Shown here in pieces: positions 1 to 40,800 of a DNA stretch of 64,000 bases. Position 1 is the first letter of the stretch; each line of letters opens with the position of its first letter. The stretch is from Streptomyces antimycoticus (lineage in GTDB: Bacteria > Actinomycetota > Actinomycetes > Streptomycetales > Streptomycetaceae), in assembly GCF_005405925.1 (NCBI RefSeq), contig NZ_BJHV01000001.1, forward strand, positions 9,858,001 through 9,922,000, read 5' to 3'. Made by a program: the position numbers and the translations under genes. The notes beneath the pieces are model-generated. The model was not told the origin of the DNA. It did no database searches and worked only from the letters and a program-made list of their open reading frames with translations.

Positions 1-17736
<17,736 letters not shown>

Positions 17737-17781
17737 CGTGGCGAGCTGGAACTCACAGAGTGTTTCAAGGGGCTGGGCATA

Positions 17782-27399
<9,618 letters not shown>

Positions 27400-27456
27400 G
27401 CTGGCGCGGTCGGTTCCCGAGCGTCGTCCCTTACTACTTCCATGGGTGACATAACA

Positions 27457-30400
27457 ATGAACGAAGAGAAGCTTCTCGACTATCTCAAGCGGGTGACCGC
27501 GGATCTCCAGCAGACTCGCCAGCGCCTGCTCGAGGCCGAGTCAGCGGACCAGGAACCGATCGCGATCGTCGCCATGAGCTGCCGGTTCCCCGGAGGGGTG
27601 AACTCTCCGGAGGACCTGTGGCGCTTGGTGGCGGACGGCACCGACGCGATTTCGGAATTCCCCATGGACCGTGGTTGGGACATCGACGCCCTCTACGACG
27701 AGGACCCGGACCGTCCCGGCACCAGCTATACGACCGAGGGCGGCTTCCTGGAGAACGCCGACCAATTCGATCCGGCGTTCTTCGGGATCTCGCCGCGCGA
27801 GGCGCTGTCGATGGACCCGCAGCAGCGACTGCTGCTGGAGACGTCGTGGGAGGCCTTCGAGCGGGCGGGCATCGACCCGATGTCCCTGCGGGGCAGCCGG
27901 ACCGGCGTGTTCGTCGGAACCAACGGCCAGGACTACTCCATGCTCACGCTCGGTGCCGCCGAGAGCATGGAGGATGTCGAGGGCCACTCCGGCACGGGCA
28001 ACGCGGCGAGCATCGTCTCCGGCCGGATCTCCTACACCATGGGCCTGGAGGGCCCCGCGCTCTCCGTGGACACGGCGTGCTCGTCGTCCCTCGTGGCCCT
28101 GCACCTGGCCGTTCAGGCACTGCGCCAGCGCGAGTGCACGCTCGCGCTGGCCGGTGGCATCACGGTGATGTCCACCCCGGCGGCGTTCGTCCAGTTCAGC
28201 CGGCAGCGCGGTCTGGCGGCGGACGGCCGCTGCAAGCCGTTCGGGGCGGCGGCCGACGGCACCGGCTGGGGCGAGGGCGTCGGCATGCTGCTCGTGGAGC
28301 GGCTGTCGGACGCGCAGCGCAATGGCCACAAGGTGCTGGCCATCGTCCGGGGTTCGGCGATCAACCAGGACGGTGCGTCCAACGGTCTGACGGCGCCCAA
28401 CGGCATATCGCAGCAGCGGGTCATCCGGCAGGCGCTGACCAGCGCCCGGCTGTCGGTCACCGATGTGGACGCCGTGGAGGCGCACGGTACGGGCACCACC
28501 TTGGGTGACCCGATCGAGGCGCAGGCGCTGATGGCGACGTACGGCCAGGACCGGCCCGCGGACCAGCCGCTCTGGCTGGGCGGCATCAAGTCCAACATCG
28601 GCCATACGCAGGCCGCCGCCGGTGTCGCGGGCGTCATCAAGATGGTGATGGCCATGGTCGAGGGCGTGCTGCCGAAGACGCTCCACGCGGACGAGCCCTC
28701 GCCGCACATCGACTGGACCGGCGGCGCCGTCTCCCTGCTGCACGAGTCGACCCCGTGGCCGGACCGGGACCGCCCGCGCCGCGCCGCCGTTTCCTCGTTC
28801 GGCATGAGCGGCACCAACGCGCACACCATCCTGGAGCAGGCTCCGGAGGCCGAGCCGGCCGAGGCCGCCGAGGCCGAGGCCGTCGACGGGCCGGTGGCGT
28901 GGGTCGTGGCGGGCCGTAGCGCGGAGGCTCTGCAGGCACAGGCCGGACGACTGCGGGAGTTCCTCACGGAGCGCCCGGAGTTGGGCATGGCGGACGTGGC
29001 TCTCTCGCTGGCCACGACCAGGTCCGCGTTCGAGCACCGGGCCGTGGTGACCGGGGCCGACCGTGAGGAACTCCTCCAGCGTCTGGAGGCGGTCGCCGAG
29101 GAAGCCACCGCGTCCAACGGAGTGGTGCGGGGGAGGACCGGCGACGCCGGCCGTTCGGTGTTCGTGTTCCCGGGTCAGGGCGCGCAGTGGGTGGGGATGG
29201 CGGTGGGGCTGTTGGAGTCCTCGCCGGTGTTCGCGGAGGCGATCGGTGAGTGTGAGGCGGCTTTGTCGGCTCATGTGGACTGGTCGTTGACGGATGTGCT
29301 GCGCGGTGCCGAGGGCGCCCCCGGTTTCGACCGGGTGGATGTCGTTCAGCCGGTGTTGTTCGCGGTGATGGTGTCGTTGGCGAAGTTGTGGCGTTCGGTG
29401 GGTGTGGAGCCGGATGCGGTGATGGGTCACAGCCAGGGTGAGATCGCCGCGGCCTGTGTGGCCGGTGCGCTGTCGCTGGAGGATGCCGCCAAGGTGGTGA
29501 CCTTGCGGTCGCAGGCGATCGCGGCGGGGCTTGCGGGTCGTGGTGGGATGGTGTCGGTCGGGCTGCCGGTCGACCAGGTCAAGGAGCGCATCGCCGCCTG
29601 GGACGGCGGAATATCCGTCGCGGCGGTCAACGGCCCCGGTTCGGTGGTGGTCTCCGGTGACCCGGGGGCACTGGATGAGATGGTGGCGCAGCTTGAGGGT
29701 GAGGAGGTGCGCGTTCGCCGGGTTCCGGTGGACTACGCCTCGCACTCCGCCCATGTGGAGGCGATCCACGAGGAGCTGCTGAGGGTCCTGGCGGACATCC
29801 AGCCGCGCTCCTCGCAGGTGCCGTTCTACTCGACGGTGCTCGGTGAGCTGGTGGACACCGCCGGTCTGGACGCCGAGTACTGGTACCGCAACCTGCGGCA
29901 GACCGTCGAGCTGGAAGCCACCACCCGCACGTTGCTGAATGACGGTCACACCGTGTTCATCGAGGCGAGCCCGCACCCGGTACTCACCCTTCCGGTGCAG
30001 CAGACGGTGGAAGCCGCCGAGGCGCAGGCCGTGGTCGTCGGCACGCTGCGGCGCGACGAGGGTGGTCTGGAGCGGTTCCTGACCTCCGCCGCCGAGGTGT
30101 TCGTGCGTGGCGTCGCGGTGGACTGGACCGCCCTGCTCGAGGGCCGTGGCGCCCGCCGCGTCGAGCTGCCGACCTACGCCTTCCGGCGCCAGCGGTACTG
30201 GCTGGAGGTGTCGGCCGCGGAGCTGCAGGCCACCGCCGACGGTCTCGCCGCGGACGCGGTGGACGCGCGCTTCTGGGACGCGGTGGAGCGCGAGGACTTG
30301 GAGGCACTGGTCCGCACCCTGGAGGTGGAGGACGAGGAGCAGCAGTCGTCGTTGACGGCGTTGCTTCCGGCGCTGTCGTCCTGGCGCCGTCAGCGGCGCG

Positions 30401-33400
30401 AGCAGAACACGGTGGACAGCTGGCGCTACAAGGTGGTCTGGAAGCCGCTGGCGGCCGCCACCGAGGCGGCCCTCTCGGGCACGTGGGTGGTCGTCCTTCC
30501 CGCGTCGCACGCCGATGACGCTCTCGTGACCGCCACGGTGAACGGCCTGGAGACGAGCGGCGCCGACATCGTCCGGGTGGTGCTGGAGGAAAAGGGCAAC
30601 GACCGCTGGTCGGTCGCGGAGCGGCTGCGCGGGGCGCTCGACGAGGCCGGGGTGGAGCCGTCGGGCGTGGCGGGTGTGTTCTCGCTGCTCGGGCTGGACG
30701 AGTCGGGGCATGCGACGTTCGGTGTGGTGCCGGCCGGGCTGGCGGCGATGGTGGCGCTGGTCCAGGGGCTGGGCGACGCCGGTGTGGTGGCTCCGCTGTG
30801 GTGTGGCACCCGGGGTGCGGTGTCGGTGGGGCGCTCCGACCGGCTGGTGAGCCCGGCGCAGGCGATGGTGTGGGGCCTCGGGCGGATCGTGGGGGTCGAG
30901 TACCCCCAGCGCTGGGGCGGCGCGGTCGATCTGCCCGAGACCATGGACGCCCGTGCGGTGGCCCGGCTGGGCGGAGTGCTGGCGGGCACCGAGGGCGAGG
31001 ACCAGGTCGCGGTGCGCGGCTCCGGCGTGTTCGCCAAGCGCATGGTGCGGGCCTCGGCGGCTGACGACGCGGAGAACCGGGGCTCCTGGCAGGGTCGTGG
31101 TTCGGCGCTGGTGACCGGTGGTACGGGTGCGCTGGGTGGCCATGTCGCCCGCTGGCTGGCGCGTACGGGCACCGAGCACCTCGTGCTGACGAGCCGTAGT
31201 GGCATGGAAGCCGAGGGGGCCGCCGAGTTGAAGGCGGAGCTGGAAGGGCTGGGGGCCCGGGTGACGGTGGCGGCGTGTGACGCCGCGGACCGTGCGGCGC
31301 TGGCCGCGGTGCTGGACGCGATCCCGCGGGAGTTCCCGCTGACCGCCGTGGTGCACACGGCCGGTGTGCTGGACGATGGCGTCGTGGACGCCCTCACCGT
31401 GCGCCGGGCGGCCGGGGTGTTGCGCCCGAAGGTGGACGCCACGCGGAACCTGCATGAGCTGACCGCCGGGATGGACCTGTCCGCCTTCGTGCTGTTCTCC
31501 TCCGGTGCCGGCACGTTGGGCGGCCCGGGTCAGGGCAGCTACGCGGCGGGTAACGCCTACCTCGACGCGCTGGCGTTGCAGCGGCGTGCGGATGGCCTTG
31601 CGGCCACCTCCATCGCCTGGGGCGCCTGGGCCGGAGGCGGGCTCGGATCCGGTGAGGTCGGCGAGCGGATGGACCGTTCCGGCATGGTCGGAATGGTGCC
31701 CGAGCTGGCGATCTCCGGCATGCAGCAGGCCCTTGAACTGGACGAGGCCTTCATGGTCATCGCCGAGATCGACTGGGATCGCTTCCAGCCGGAGTTCGTC
31801 GGTTCACGTCCGAGCGCGCTCTTCCGTGAGCTGCCCGAGCTGAACCGTCCCGCTGCCGCCGCCGGCGCGGACACCGGCGACGGCGACGACGCCGTTTCCG
31901 AGCTGCGCCGGGAGATGGCGAAGCTGTCCCCCGCCGAGCAACCCAAGCTCCTCCTGGAACTGGTGCGCAACCAGGCCGCCGACGTCCTCGGTTACGACAG
32001 CGCGGACGCGGTGGAGGCCGAGCGCGCCTTCCGTGACCTCGGCTTCGACTCGCTGACCGCCGTCGAGCTGCGCAACCGCCTCGGCGTGGTCACCGGCCTC
32101 CGACTGCCGGTCACCTGTGTCTTCGACTACCCGACCGCCACGGTTCTGGCCCGGTACCTGTACACGGAGATGTTCGGCGACCAGCCGGTCACCGAGGGCG
32201 GCCCCGCTGCCGCGGCCAAGGGATCGGACGGGCTCGACAGGCCCATCGCCACCGATGAGCCGATCGCCATCATCGGCATGAGCTGCCGGTTCCCCGGCGG
32301 AGTGCGCAGCCCCGAGGAGCTGTGGGAGCTGCTGATGGCCGAGGGGGACGTGATCTCCCGGTTCCCCGATGACCGCGGCTGGGACATCGACGGTCTCTAC
32401 GACCCGGACCCCGAGAAGTCCGGCACCAGCTACGTCCAGGCCGGCGGCTTCCTCGACGAGGTGGGCCACTTCGACCCCTCGTTCTTCGGCATCTCGCCGC
32501 GTGAGGCGATGGCGATCGACCCGCAGCAGCGGCTGCTGCTCGAGACGTCCTGGGAGGCGTTCGAGCGTGCCGGTATCGACCCCGTGGCGCTGCGCGGCAG
32601 CCAGACCGGAGTCTTCGTCGGCTCCAACTACCACGACTACGGTTCGCGCATCCTGAGCGACACCGAAGGAGTGGAGGGCTATCTCGGACTCGGCAGCGCC
32701 CCCAGCGTCTCGTCCGGCCGCATCTCCTACACCTTCGGCTTCGAGGGCCCGGCAGTGACGGTGGACACCGCGTGTTCCTCGTCGCTGGTCGCCCTGCACC
32801 TGGCCTGCCAGTCGCTGCGCCAGGGCGAGGCCTCCGTGGCGCTGGCCGGTGGTGTGACCATCATGGCCACCCCGGGTACGTTCATCGAGTTCAGCGCCCA
32901 GCGCGTGCTGTCGTTCGACGGGCGGTGCAAGGCGTTCTCGGCGGATGCCGACGGCACCGGCTGGTCCGAGGGCGTGGGCATGCTCCTGGTGGAGCGGCTG
33001 TCGGACGCTCAGCGCAACGGCCACAAGGTGCTGGCCGTCATCCGGGGCTCGTCCATCAACCAGGACGGCGCCTCCAACGGTCTGACGGCGCCCAACGGCC
33101 CGTCCCAGCAGCGGCTCATCGAGCAGACGCTGGCCAGTGCCCGGCTGGTCTCCGCCGATGTGGACGTGGTCGAGGCCCATGGCACCGGCACTCCCCTCGG
33201 CGACCCGATCGAGGCGCAGGCGCTGCTGGCCACCTACGGACAGGGACGTCCCGAAGGTGAGCCGTTGCTGCTGGGTGCCATCAAGTCGAACATCGGTCAT
33301 ACGCAGGCCGCCGCCGGTGTCGCCGGGGTCATCAAGATGGTGATGGCCATGCGCGAAGGCACCCTTCCCAAGACGTTGCACGTGGACGAGGTGTCGCCGC

Positions 33401-36400
33401 ACGTGGACTGGTCGGCGGGCGACCTCGAGCTGCTGACCGAGGCGATGCCCTGGCCGGAGCGGGACCACCCGCGCAGGGCGGCGGTGTCCGCCTTCGGTGT
33501 GAGCGGTACCAACGCGCACACCATCATCGAGCAGGCGCCGGCCGACGACGAGCCGGAGACGCCGCGGGCCGCGGAGGCCCCGGACTCCACCACGGCCCCG
33601 GTGCCGTGGATCCTGTCCGGCCGGACCGACGCCGCCCTGCGGGGCCAGGCCGAACGGCTGCTTGCCCAACTCGCCACCGCCACCGAAGAGTCCATGCCCG
33701 CTGTGGACGTCGGCTATTCCTTGGCGACGGCCCGATCGCTCTTCGACCACCGGGCCGCCGTGGTCGGCGAGGACCGCGCGGACATGCTGCGTGGCCTCGA
33801 GGCCCTCGCGAAGGGTGAGGCCGCGCCCGGTGTCGTACGCGGCGTGGCGGGGGCGGCCGGCAAGACGGCGTTCCTGTTCTCGGGCCAGGGCGCGCAGCGC
33901 CTGGGTATGGGCCGGGAACTGTACGACGCCTTCCCGGTGTTCGCCGACGCGTGGGACGAGGTGTGCGCGCATCTGGACGGTCTGCTCGACCGACCGCTGC
34001 GGGATGTGGTGTTCGCGGCGGAGGGGAGTGCGGACGCCGGGCTGCTGGATCAGACGGCGTTCACCCAGCCCGCGCTGTTCGCGGTCGAGGTGGCGCTGTT
34101 CCGGCTGCTGTCGGCGTGGGGTGTGGCCCCGGATGTGGTGATCGGTCACTCCATCGGTGAGATCGCCGCCGCGCATGCGGCGGGAGTGTTCTCGCTGGAG
34201 GACGCGTGCACGCTGGTGGCTGCCCGTGGCCGCCTTATGCAGGCGCTGCCCGAGGGTGGCGCGATGGTTGCCATCCAGGCGTCGGAGGACGAGATCGCCG
34301 GTTCGCTCGCCGGTCGTGAGGCCGAGGTGAGCATCGCCGCCATCAACGGCCCGACCGCCGTGGTCATCGCGGGCGACGAGGCGCCCGCGCTGGAGATCGC
34401 CGGACAGTGGTCGGAGCAGGGCCGCAAGACCCGCCGCCTGCGGGTCAGCCACGCCTTCCACTCGCCTCGCATGGACGCCATGCTCGGCGACTTCCGCAAG
34501 GTCGTCGAAGAGCTGTCGTTCGCCCCGCCGGCCATCGCCCTGGTCTCCAATGTGACGGGGCTGCCGGCCGACACGGCCGAGGTGTGCTCGCCGGAGTACT
34601 GGGTCCGGCATGTGCGGGAGGCCGTGCGGTTCGCGGACGGCGTCCGGGCGCTCGAGGCACAGGGCGTGTCCAGGTTCGTCGAGGTCGGTCCCGATGGCGT
34701 GCTGACCGCGATGGCGCGGGACTGCGTGGCGGACCAGCCCGAGGGGACCACCGAGCCGGTTCTGGTGCCGGTGCTGCGCAAGGACCGCCCCGAGACGCGG
34801 GCGCTGACGACGGCGCTGGCCGAGCTCCACGTGGGCGGCGTCGGAGTGGACTGGGAACGGGTCTTCGCCGGACGCGGTGCCCGGACGGTCGAGCTGCCCA
34901 CCTACGCCTTCCAGCGGGAGCGCTACTGGCTGGAGGCCCTGTCGTCGTTCGCCAGCGATGTCACCGCGGTGGGACTCGTCCCGCCGACGCATCCGCTGCT
35001 GGGCGCCGCCGTCGAACTGCCCGACGCGGACGGCTTCCTGTTCACCGGCCGCCTTTCGCCGCAGACGCATCCGTGGCTGGTCGACCACATGGTCCAGGAC
35101 ACCATCCTGCTGCCCGGCACCGCCTTCCTCGAACTGGCCCTGCACGCCGCCGACCAGGTGGGATGCGACCGGGTCGAGGAGCTGACCCTCACGGCGCCGC
35201 TGCCGCTGCCCGAGCGGGGCGCGGTGCACCTCCAACTGGCGGTGGGCGGACCGGACGAGAACGGCGCGCGCACGCTGAACATGTACTCCCGGCTGGAAGA
35301 CCCCACCATGGAGCAGCCGTGGGTCCAGCACGCCTCCGGCCTGCTCGTCCAGAGCGGCGCGCCGGACGAGACCGGGCAGGCCGACCTCGCCGTATGGCCC
35401 CCGGAGGGCGCGGAGCGGATCGAGATCGAGGACGTCTACGACCGGATGGCGGCGGGTGGCTTCGCCTACGGCCCGCTCTTCCAGGGGCTGCGGTCGGTGT
35501 GGATTCGTGGCGACGAGGTCTTCGCCGAGGTGCGCCTGCCGGAGGAGAACGCCTCGGACGCCGGGAAGTTCGGATTGCACCCCGCCCTGCTGGACGCGGC
35601 GATTCAGGCCGTCATGTTCGTACCCCAGGAGGAGGCGGGCCTCGCCAGGCTTCCGTTCTCCTGGACCGGCGTGTCGCTGCGGGCCACGGGCGCCTCGGAA
35701 CTGAGGGTGCGCCTCAGCTCGCTGGGGCCCGACTCGATCGGCCTCGCGGTGGCCGACACCAGCGGCCGTGCCGTGGCCACCGCCGACTCCCTGGTGATGC
35801 GGTTGGTCGCGGAGGGGCAGATCCAGTCGGCCGGTTCCCCGGCGGCCGGGCATGACTCGCTCTTCCGGCTGGACTGGACCCCCGTCCCCGTCGGCGCTCC
35901 GGCCCCCGCCTCCGAAGGCACCTGGGCCGTGCTGGGCACCGACGACCTGGGGGTGCTCTCCAGCTTCGCGGCCGAGGGTGCCGACGTGGCGTCGTACGCG
36001 GATCTGGCCGCGCTGCGCGAGGCGATCGACTCCGGGGCCACGGCGCCGGACGTCGTCATGGTGGCGGGCGCCGCGGAGGCGGTCGGCATCGACGACGGCG
36101 CGGATCTGGCGGGACGGGTGCGCGGCACCACGTACCGTGCGCTGGAGCTGGTGCGGACATGGGTCACCGACGACCGGTTCGACGACTCCTACCTGGTGTT
36201 CGTGAGCCGCGGCGCGATGGGTGCCCAGTCCTCCGGGGAGGTGTGCACCCCGGCCGAGGCCGCCGTGTGGGGCCTGCTGCGCTCCGCGCAGACCGAGCAC
36301 CCCGGGAAGTTCCTCCTGGTGGACCTGGATCCGCAGGAGCACGGCGAGGTGTCCTCGGTGCTGCGGACGGCGCTGACCGCCGGGGAGCCGCAGGTGGCCG

Positions 36401-37821
36401 TGCGCGACGGACGGGTGCTCGCGGCGCGCCTCGCCCGGGTGGCCCCGGCCGAGGACCGGCCCGAGCCGGAGACCACGCCGTTCGACGGCCGTGGCACGGT
36501 GCTGATCACGGGTGGTACGGGTGGTCTGGGCGCGCTGTTGGCCCGTCATCTGGTGGTGGAGCACGGTGTGCGGTCTCTGGTGCTGACGAGTCGTCGTGGC
36601 GTGGAGGCGCCGGGTGCGGCGGAGTTGGTGGCGGAGCTGGCCGGGCTCGGTGCGCAGGCGCGGGCTGTGGCGTGTGATGTGGCCGACCGGGCTTCGGTGG
36701 AGAGCTTGCTGGCCGGGATCGGGTCGGAGCATCCGCTGTCGGCGGTGGTGCATGCGGCGGGTGTGCTGGATGACGGTGTGGTGGAGTCGCTGACGCCGGA
36801 GCGGGTGGACAAGGTGCTGCGTCCGAAGGTGGACGCGGCGCTGCATCTGCACGAGCTGACCCGCGACCTCGACCTCTCCGCCTTCGTGGTGTTCTCCTCG
36901 GCCTCCTCCAACTTCGGTGGTGGCGGCCAGGCCAACTACGCCGCGGCGAACGCCTTCCTGGACGCCCTGGCGCACCAGCGCCGCGCGCTCGGCCTGCCCG
37001 CGGTCTCGCTGGCCTGGGGCATGTGGGAGCAGCGCAGCGAGATGACCGGGGATCTCGGCGAGGCGGACCTCCAGCGCATCGCGCGGGCCGGGCTGAACGC
37101 GCTCAGCTCGGAAGAGGGCCTCGCGCTGTTCGACGACGCGCTCGGGACCGATGAGACCGTGCTCGTGCCGACCCATGTGGACCTCGCCGCCCTGCGCGTA
37201 CAGGCCCGCACCGGTGAGGTGCCCGCTCTGCTGCGCGGCCTGGTGCGGGTCCCCCGACGCAGGGTCACGGCGGCGGAGACCGCGCAGACCGGCACCGGAT
37301 CGCTGCGGGACCGCCTGGCCGGTCTCTCCGCGGCCGACCAGTACCGGGCTCTGCTGGACCTGGTGCGGGTGCAGGTGGCGACGGTGCTCGGGCATGGCTC
37401 GCCGGAGACGGTCGAGCCCGACATGGCCTTCAAGGACATGGGCTTCGACTCGCTGACCACGGTGGAGCTGCGCAACCGGCTCAACGCGGAGACCGGGCTG
37501 CGGCTGTCGGCCGTGCTGGTCTTCGACCACCCGACTCCCACGGCGCTGGTGGAGCACCTGCAGGAGGAGCTCCTGCCGGACGGCGGCACGGGGGAGCCCA
37601 TGGTCTTCGCCGAGCTGGACAAGCTGGGGCCCCTGCTCTCCAGCGTGATGGACGACGGTGAGACCCGCACGAAGGTGGCCGAGCGGCTGAAGGAGCTCCT
37701 GGAGAAGCTGGGCGAGGCTTCCGATGACGCCGACGCCACCGCGGAGGTGGCCGAACGGATCGGATCGTCCTCCAACGACGAGCTGTTCGACTTCATCGAC
37801 AACGAGCTCGGGCTGTCCTGA
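27457..37821 (+). CDS. Modular type I PKS, modules g and h
   Basis: About 3,454 aa, intact. I prefer ATG 27457 to the in-frame ATG 27442: [17 protein letters not shown] then aligns with the N-termini of the neighbouring PKSs, and 27442 has no visible ribosome site. Module g: KS 33-458, AT 564-914, KR 987-1400, ACP 1498-1570. Module h: KS 1600-2026, AT 2134-2490, DH 2511-2790, KR 2801-3200, ACP 3294-3370. C-terminal docking region 3380-3454 ([12 protein letters not shown]). It adds a methylmalonyl unit with a B-type hydroxyl, then a malonyl unit as an alkene. Confidence 0.96.
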   Translation: MNEEKLLDYLKRVTADLQQTRQRLLEAESADQEPIAIVAMSCRFPGGVNSPEDLWRLVADGTDAISEFPMDRGWDIDALYDEDPDRPGTSYTTEGGFLENADQFDPAFFGISPREALSMDPQQRLLLETSWEAFERAGIDPMSLRGSRTGVFVGTNGQDYSMLTLGAAESMEDVEGHSGTGNAASIVSGRISYTMGLEGPALSVDTACSSSLVALHLAVQALRQRECTLALAGGITVMSTPAAFVQFSRQRGLAADGRCKPFGAAADGTGWGEGVGMLLVERLSDAQRNGHKVLAIVRGSAINQDGASNGLTAPNGISQQRVIRQALTSARLSVTDVDAVEAHGTGTTLGDPIEAQALMATYGQDRPADQPLWLGGIKSNIGHTQAAAGVAGVIKMVMAMVEGVLPKTLHADEPSPHIDWTGGAVSLLHESTPWPDRDRPRRAAVSSFGMSGTNAHTILEQAPEAEPAEAAEAEAVDGPVAWVVAGRSAEALQAQAGRLREFLTERPELGMADVALSLATTRSAFEHRAVVTGADREELLQRLEAVAEEATASNGVVRGRTGDAGRSVFVFPGQGAQWVGMAVGLLESSPVFAEAIGECEAALSAHVDWSLTDVLRGAEGAPGFDRVDVVQPVLFAVMVSLAKLWRSVGVEPDAVMGHSQGEIAAACVAGALSLEDAAKVVTLRSQAIAAGLAGRGGMVSVGLPVDQVKERIAAWDGGISVAAVNGPGSVVVSGDPGALDEMVAQLEGEEVRVRRVPVDYASHSAHVEAIHEELLRVLADIQPRSSQVPFYSTVLGELVDTAGLDAEYWYRNLRQTVELEATTRTLLNDGHTVFIEASPHPVLTLPVQQTVEAAEAQAVVVGTLRRDEGGLERFLTSAAEVFVRGVAVDWTALLEGRGARRVELPTYAFRRQRYWLEVSAAELQATADGLAADAVDARFWDAVEREDLEALVRTLEVEDEEQQSSLTALLPALSSWRRQRREQNTVDSWRYKVVWKPLAAATEAALSGTWVVVLPASHADDALVTATVNGLETSGADIVRVVLEEKGNDRWSVAERLRGALDEAGVEPSGVAGVFSLLGLDESGHATFGVVPAGLAAMVALVQGLGDAGVVAPLWCGTRGAVSVGRSDRLVSPAQAMVWGLGRIVGVEYPQRWGGAVDLPETMDARAVARLGGVLAGTEGEDQVAVRGSGVFAKRMVRASAADDAENRGSWQGRGSALVTGGTGALGGHVARWLARTGTEHLVLTSRSGMEAEGAAELKAELEGLGARVTVAACDAADRAALAAVLDAIPREFPLTAVVHTAGVLDDGVVDALTVRRAAGVLRPKVDATRNLHELTAGMDLSAFVLFSSGAGTLGGPGQGSYAAGNAYLDALALQRRADGLAATSIAWGAWAGGGLGSGEVGERMDRSGMVGMVPELAISGMQQALELDEAFMVIAEIDWDRFQPEFVGSRPSALFRELPELNRPAAAAGADTGDGDDAVSELRREMAKLSPAEQPKLLLELVRNQAADVLGYDSADAVEAERAFRDLGFDSLTAVELRNRLGVVTGLRLPVTCVFDYPTATVLARYLYTEMFGDQPVTEGGPAAAAKGSDGLDRPIATDEPIAIIGMSCRFPGGVRSPEELWELLMAEGDVISRFPDDRGWDIDGLYDPDPEKSGTSYVQAGGFLDEVGHFDPSFFGISPREAMAIDPQQRLLLETSWEAFERAGIDPVALRGSQTGVFVGSNYHDYGSRILSDTEGVEGYLGLGSAPSVSSGRISYTFGFEGPAVTVDTACSSSLVALHLACQSLRQGEASVALAGGVTIMATPGTFIEFSAQRVLSFDGRCKAFSADADGTGWSEGVGMLLVERLSDAQRNGHKVLAVIRGSSINQDGASNGLTAPNGPSQQRLIEQTLASARLVSADVDVVEAHGTGTPLGDPIEAQALLATYGQGRPEGEPLLLGAIKSNIGHTQAAAGVAGVIKMVMAMREGTLPKTLHVDEVSPHVDWSAGDLELLTEAMPWPERDHPRRAAVSAFGVSGTNAHTIIEQAPADDEPETPRAAEAPDSTTAPVPWILSGRTDAALRGQAERLLAQLATATEESMPAVDVGYSLATARSLFDHRAAVVGEDRADMLRGLEALAKGEAAPGVVRGVAGAAGKTAFLFSGQGAQRLGMGRELYDAFPVFADAWDEVCAHLDGLLDRPLRDVVFAAEGSADAGLLDQTAFTQPALFAVEVALFRLLSAWGVAPDVVIGHSIGEIAAAHAAGVFSLEDACTLVAARGRLMQALPEGGAMVAIQASEDEIAGSLAGREAEVSIAAINGPTAVVIAGDEAPALEIAGQWSEQGRKTRRLRVSHAFHSPRMDAMLGDFRKVVEELSFAPPAIALVSNVTGLPADTAEVCSPEYWVRHVREAVRFADGVRALEAQGVSRFVEVGPDGVLTAMARDCVADQPEGTTEPVLVPVLRKDRPETRALTTALAELHVGGVGVDWERVFAGRGARTVELPTYAFQRERYWLEALSSFASDVTAVGLVPPTHPLLGAAVELPDADGFLFTGRLSPQTHPWLVDHMVQDTILLPGTAFLELALHAADQVGCDRVEELTLTAPLPLPERGAVHLQLAVGGPDENGARTLNMYSRLEDPTMEQPWVQHASGLLVQSGAPDETGQADLAVWPPEGAERIEIEDVYDRMAAGGFAYGPLFQGLRSVWIRGDEVFAEVRLPEENASDAGKFGLHPALLDAAIQAVMFVPQEEAGLARLPFSWTGVSLRATGASELRVRLSSLGPDSIGLAVADTSGRAVATADSLVMRLVAEGQIQSAGSPAAGHDSLFRLDWTPVPVGAPAPASEGTWAVLGTDDLGVLSSFAAEGADVASYADLAALREAIDSGATAPDVVMVAGAAEAVGIDDGADLAGRVRGTTYRALELVRTWVTDDRFDDSYLVFVSRGAMGAQSSGEVCTPAEAAVWGLLRSAQTEHPGKFLLVDLDPQEHGEVSSVLRTALTAGEPQVAVRDGRVLAARLARVAPAEDRPEPETTPFDGRGTVLITGGTGGLGALLARHLVVEHGVRSLVLTSRRGVEAPGAAELVAELAGLGAQARAVACDVADRASVESLLAGIGSEHPLSAVVHAAGVLDDGVVESLTPERVDKVLRPKVDAALHLHELTRDLDLSAFVVFSSASSNFGGGGQANYAAANAFLDALAHQRRALGLPAVSLAWGMWEQRSEMTGDLGEADLQRIARAGLNALSSEEGLALFDDALGTDETVLVPTHVDLAALRVQARTGEVPALLRGLVRVPRRRVTAAETAQTGTGSLRDRLAGLSAADQYRALLDLVRVQVATVLGHGSPETVEPDMAFKDMGFDSLTTVELRNRLNAETGLRLSAVLVFDHPTPTALVEHLQEELLPDGGTGEPMVFAELDKLGPLLSSVMDDGETRTKVAERLKELLEKLGEASDDADATAEVAERIGSSSNDELFDFIDNELGLS
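27556..32165 (+). other. PKS module g: KS-AT(methylmalonyl)-KR(B-type)-ACP
   Basis: KS about 27556-28830; AT 29150-30200 (GHSQGE, YASH), nearly the same DNA as the AT of module c; KR from 30418, catalytic half 31100-31650 with LDD and Pro in GGPGQGSY (B-type, possibly B2); ACP 31950-32165. Predicted unit: CH(CH3)-CH(OH), C6/C7. Confidence 0.9.
32258..37565 (+). other. PKS module h: KS-AT(malonyl)-DH-KR(B-type)-ACP
   Basis: KS about 32258-33535, with a variant motif [11 protein letters not shown] in place of [10 protein letters not shown] 33860-34930 (GHSIGE, HAFHSP); DH 34990-35830 with [10 protein letters not shown] and LLDAAIQ; no ER; KR catalytic half 36490-37050 with LDD; ACP 37340-37565 (MGFDSL). 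Predicted unit: CH=CH (C4=C5), expected trans from a B-type KR. Confidence 0.9.
36484..36878 (+). repeat. 395-bp perfect repeat, copy 2 (KR of module h)
   Basis: Identical by eye to 16381-16775. The two copies lie in modules of different type (DH-ER-KR and DH-KR) about 20 kb apart in different genes. The sequences diverge immediately beyond the LDLS codons. Confidence 0.93.
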
Positions 37822-37871
37822 ACCGTTGTCCAGCGTCTGACCCTGACTGTAGAGAAAGTGACGGCAAACCA

Positions 37872-40800
37872 GTGAGCGAGACCAAGCTCCGCGACTACCT
37901 CAACAAGGTGACGACCGATCTGCACCGCACCCGTCTGCGCCTTCGGGAGGTGGAGGAGAAGAACCGGGAGCCGATCGCGATCGTCGCGATGAGCTGCCGC
38001 TTCCCCGGCGGGGTCAGCTCTCCTGAGGACCTGTGGCGCATGGTCGCCGACGGCGCCGACGGGCTCTCGCCGTTTCCGAAGGACCGCGGCTGGCACGAGG
38101 AGGTGTACAACCCGGACCCCGACAGTCAGGGCACGAGCTATGTGAACGAGGGCGGGTTCCTGCACGACGCCGCGATGTTCGACCCGGTGTTCTTCGGGAT
38201 CTCCCCGCGTGAGGCGCTGGCGATGGACCCTCAGCAGCGGCTGCTGCTGGAGGCGTCCTGGGAGGTCCTGGAGCGGGCCGGCATCGACCCGCAGTCCGTC
38301 AAGGGCACCACCGGTGGCGTGTTCATGGGCGCCGCGTTCCAGGGATACGGCGCGGCCGGTCCGATCGAGGCCGAAGAGGTCGAAGGCCATCTGATGACGG
38401 GGCAGACGCCCGCCGTCACCTCCGGCCGGATCTCCTACGTCCTCGGTCTCGAAGGCCCCGCGGTGACGGTGGACACGGCGTGTTCGTCGTCCCTGGTGAC
38501 GCTGCATCTGGCCGCGCAGGCGCTGCGCCAGGGCGAGTGCGACTTCGCCCTGGCCGGCGGGATCACCGTGATGGCCGGCCCCGGAACGTTCACCGAGTTC
38601 AGCCGTCAGCGGGGACTCGCGTCCGACGGCCGCTGCAAGCCCTTCGCGGCGGCCGCGGACGGCACCAACTGGTCCGAGGGCGTCGGCGTGCTGCTCGTGG
38701 AGCGGTTGTCCGACGCCCGCCGCCACGGCCACCCCGTGCTGGCCGTGGTGCGCGGCTCCGCGGTGAACCAGGACGGGGCCAGCAACGGTCTGACGGCCCC
38801 CAACGGCCCCTCGCAGCGCAGGGTGATCCGCCAGGCGCTCAAGAACGCGGGACTGACCCCGGACGATGTCGACATCGTGGAGGCGCACGGCACCGGCACC
38901 TCACTCGGTGACCCGATCGAGGCGCAGGCGCTGATCGCGTCCTACGGCCAGGACCGGCCGGCGGACCGGCCGCTGTGGCTGGGATCCATCAAGTCCAACA
39001 TCGGCCACGCGCAGGCGGCGGCGGGTGTCGCGGGGATCATCAAGATGGTGATGGCCATGCGGCACGGCATCCTGCCCAAGACGCTGCACGTGGACGAGCC
39101 GACCCCGCATGTGGACTGGTCGGCGGGGGCCGTGGAGCTGCTGACCGAGGCCCGGCCCTGGCCGGAGACGGACCGGCCCCGCCGGGCGGCGATCTCCTCC
39201 TTCGCGATCAGCGGGACCAACGCGCACACCATCATCGAGCAGGCCACCGAGGCCGAGGAGCCGGAGTCGGACGGTTCGGGGGCCGAGGCTCCCCACCCGG
39301 TCGCCTCCGCCGTCGTGCCCTGGCTGCTCTCGGGCAAGGGCGAGGCCGCGTTGCGGGCGCAGGCCGAGCGGCTGTACGCCCGTCTGACAGCTCAGGGCTC
39401 CGCCGAGGACGACGATCTCGCGACGGCGTCGGTGGCGGACATCGGCTACTCCCTGGCGGCGTCCCGGTCGGCGTTCGAACACCGCGCGGCGGTGATCGGC
39501 GAGGACCGCGAGAGCCTGCTGCGCGGCCTGCGCGCCGTGGCCCAGGGCGAGGTGACCCCGGGCGTGGTCAGGGGACAGGCGGCGAAGGGACGCAGGACCG
39601 CCTTCGTCTTCCCGGGTCAGGGTGCCCAGTGGGTGGGGATGGCGGTGGGGCTGCTGGAGTCCTCGCCGGTGTTCGCGGAGGCGATCGGCGAGTGTGAGGC
39701 GGCGCTGTCGGCTCATGTGGACTGGTCGCTGACCGAGGTGCTGCGCGGGACCGAGGGCGCCCCCGGCTATGACCGGGTGGACGTCGTTCAGCCGGCGTTG
39801 TTCGCGGTGATGGTGTCGCTGGCGAAGCTGTGGCGTTCGGTGGGCGTGGAGCCGGACGCGGTGATGGGGCACAGCCAGGGCGAGATCGCGGCGGCCTGTG
39901 TCGCTGGTGCGCTCTCGCTGGAGGACGCCGCGAAGGTGGTGGCGTTGCGGTCGCAGGCCATCGCGGCGGGCCTTGCGGGTCGTGGTGGCATGGTGTCGGT
40001 CGGACTGCCGGCGGATGAGGTCAAGGAGCGCATCGCTCCCTGGGACGGTGCGATCTCGGTCGCGGCGGTCAACGGCCCGGGATCCGTCGTGGTCTCGGGC
40101 GATCCGGGTGCGCTGGACGAGATGGTCGCGCAGCTGGAGGGTGAGAAGGTGCGGGTCCGCCGGGTTCCGGTGGACTACGCCTCGCACTCCGCCCATGTGG
40201 AGGCGATCCACGACGAGCTGCTGAAGGTCCTGGCGGACATCACACCGCGTTCCTCGGAGGTGCCGTTCTATTCGACGGTCTCCGGCGAGGTGATGAACAC
40301 GGCGGGTCTGGACGCGGAGTACTGGTTCCGGAACCTGCGGCAGACCGTCGAGCTGGAGTCCACGACGCGCACCCTGCTCGATGCGGGCCACAGCGTATTC
40401 ATCGAGGTGAGCCCGCATCCGGTGCTGACCCTGCCGGTGCAGCAGACGGTGGAGGCCGCCGAGTCGCGGGCGGTTGTCGTGGGCACCCTGCGGCGTGATG
40501 AGGGCGGAACTGAGCGGTTCCTGACCTCCGCCGCCGAGGTTCACGTCAGCGGCGTCGGTGTCGACTGGCCCAAGGTGTTCGCGGGACATGGTGCCCGCCG
40601 GGTCGATCTGCCGACCTACGCCTTCCAGCGTCAGCGCTATTGGCTGGACGCGATGGCGGCCGGCGGCGACGTGGGATCGGTGGGCCTCGGCGCGGTGGCG
40701 CACCCCATGCTGAGCGCCGCGATCTCGATGGCGGGCGGCGGCGGAGTGCTGCTCAGCGGGCGGCTGTCGATCGCCACCCACACCTGGCTCGCCGACCACG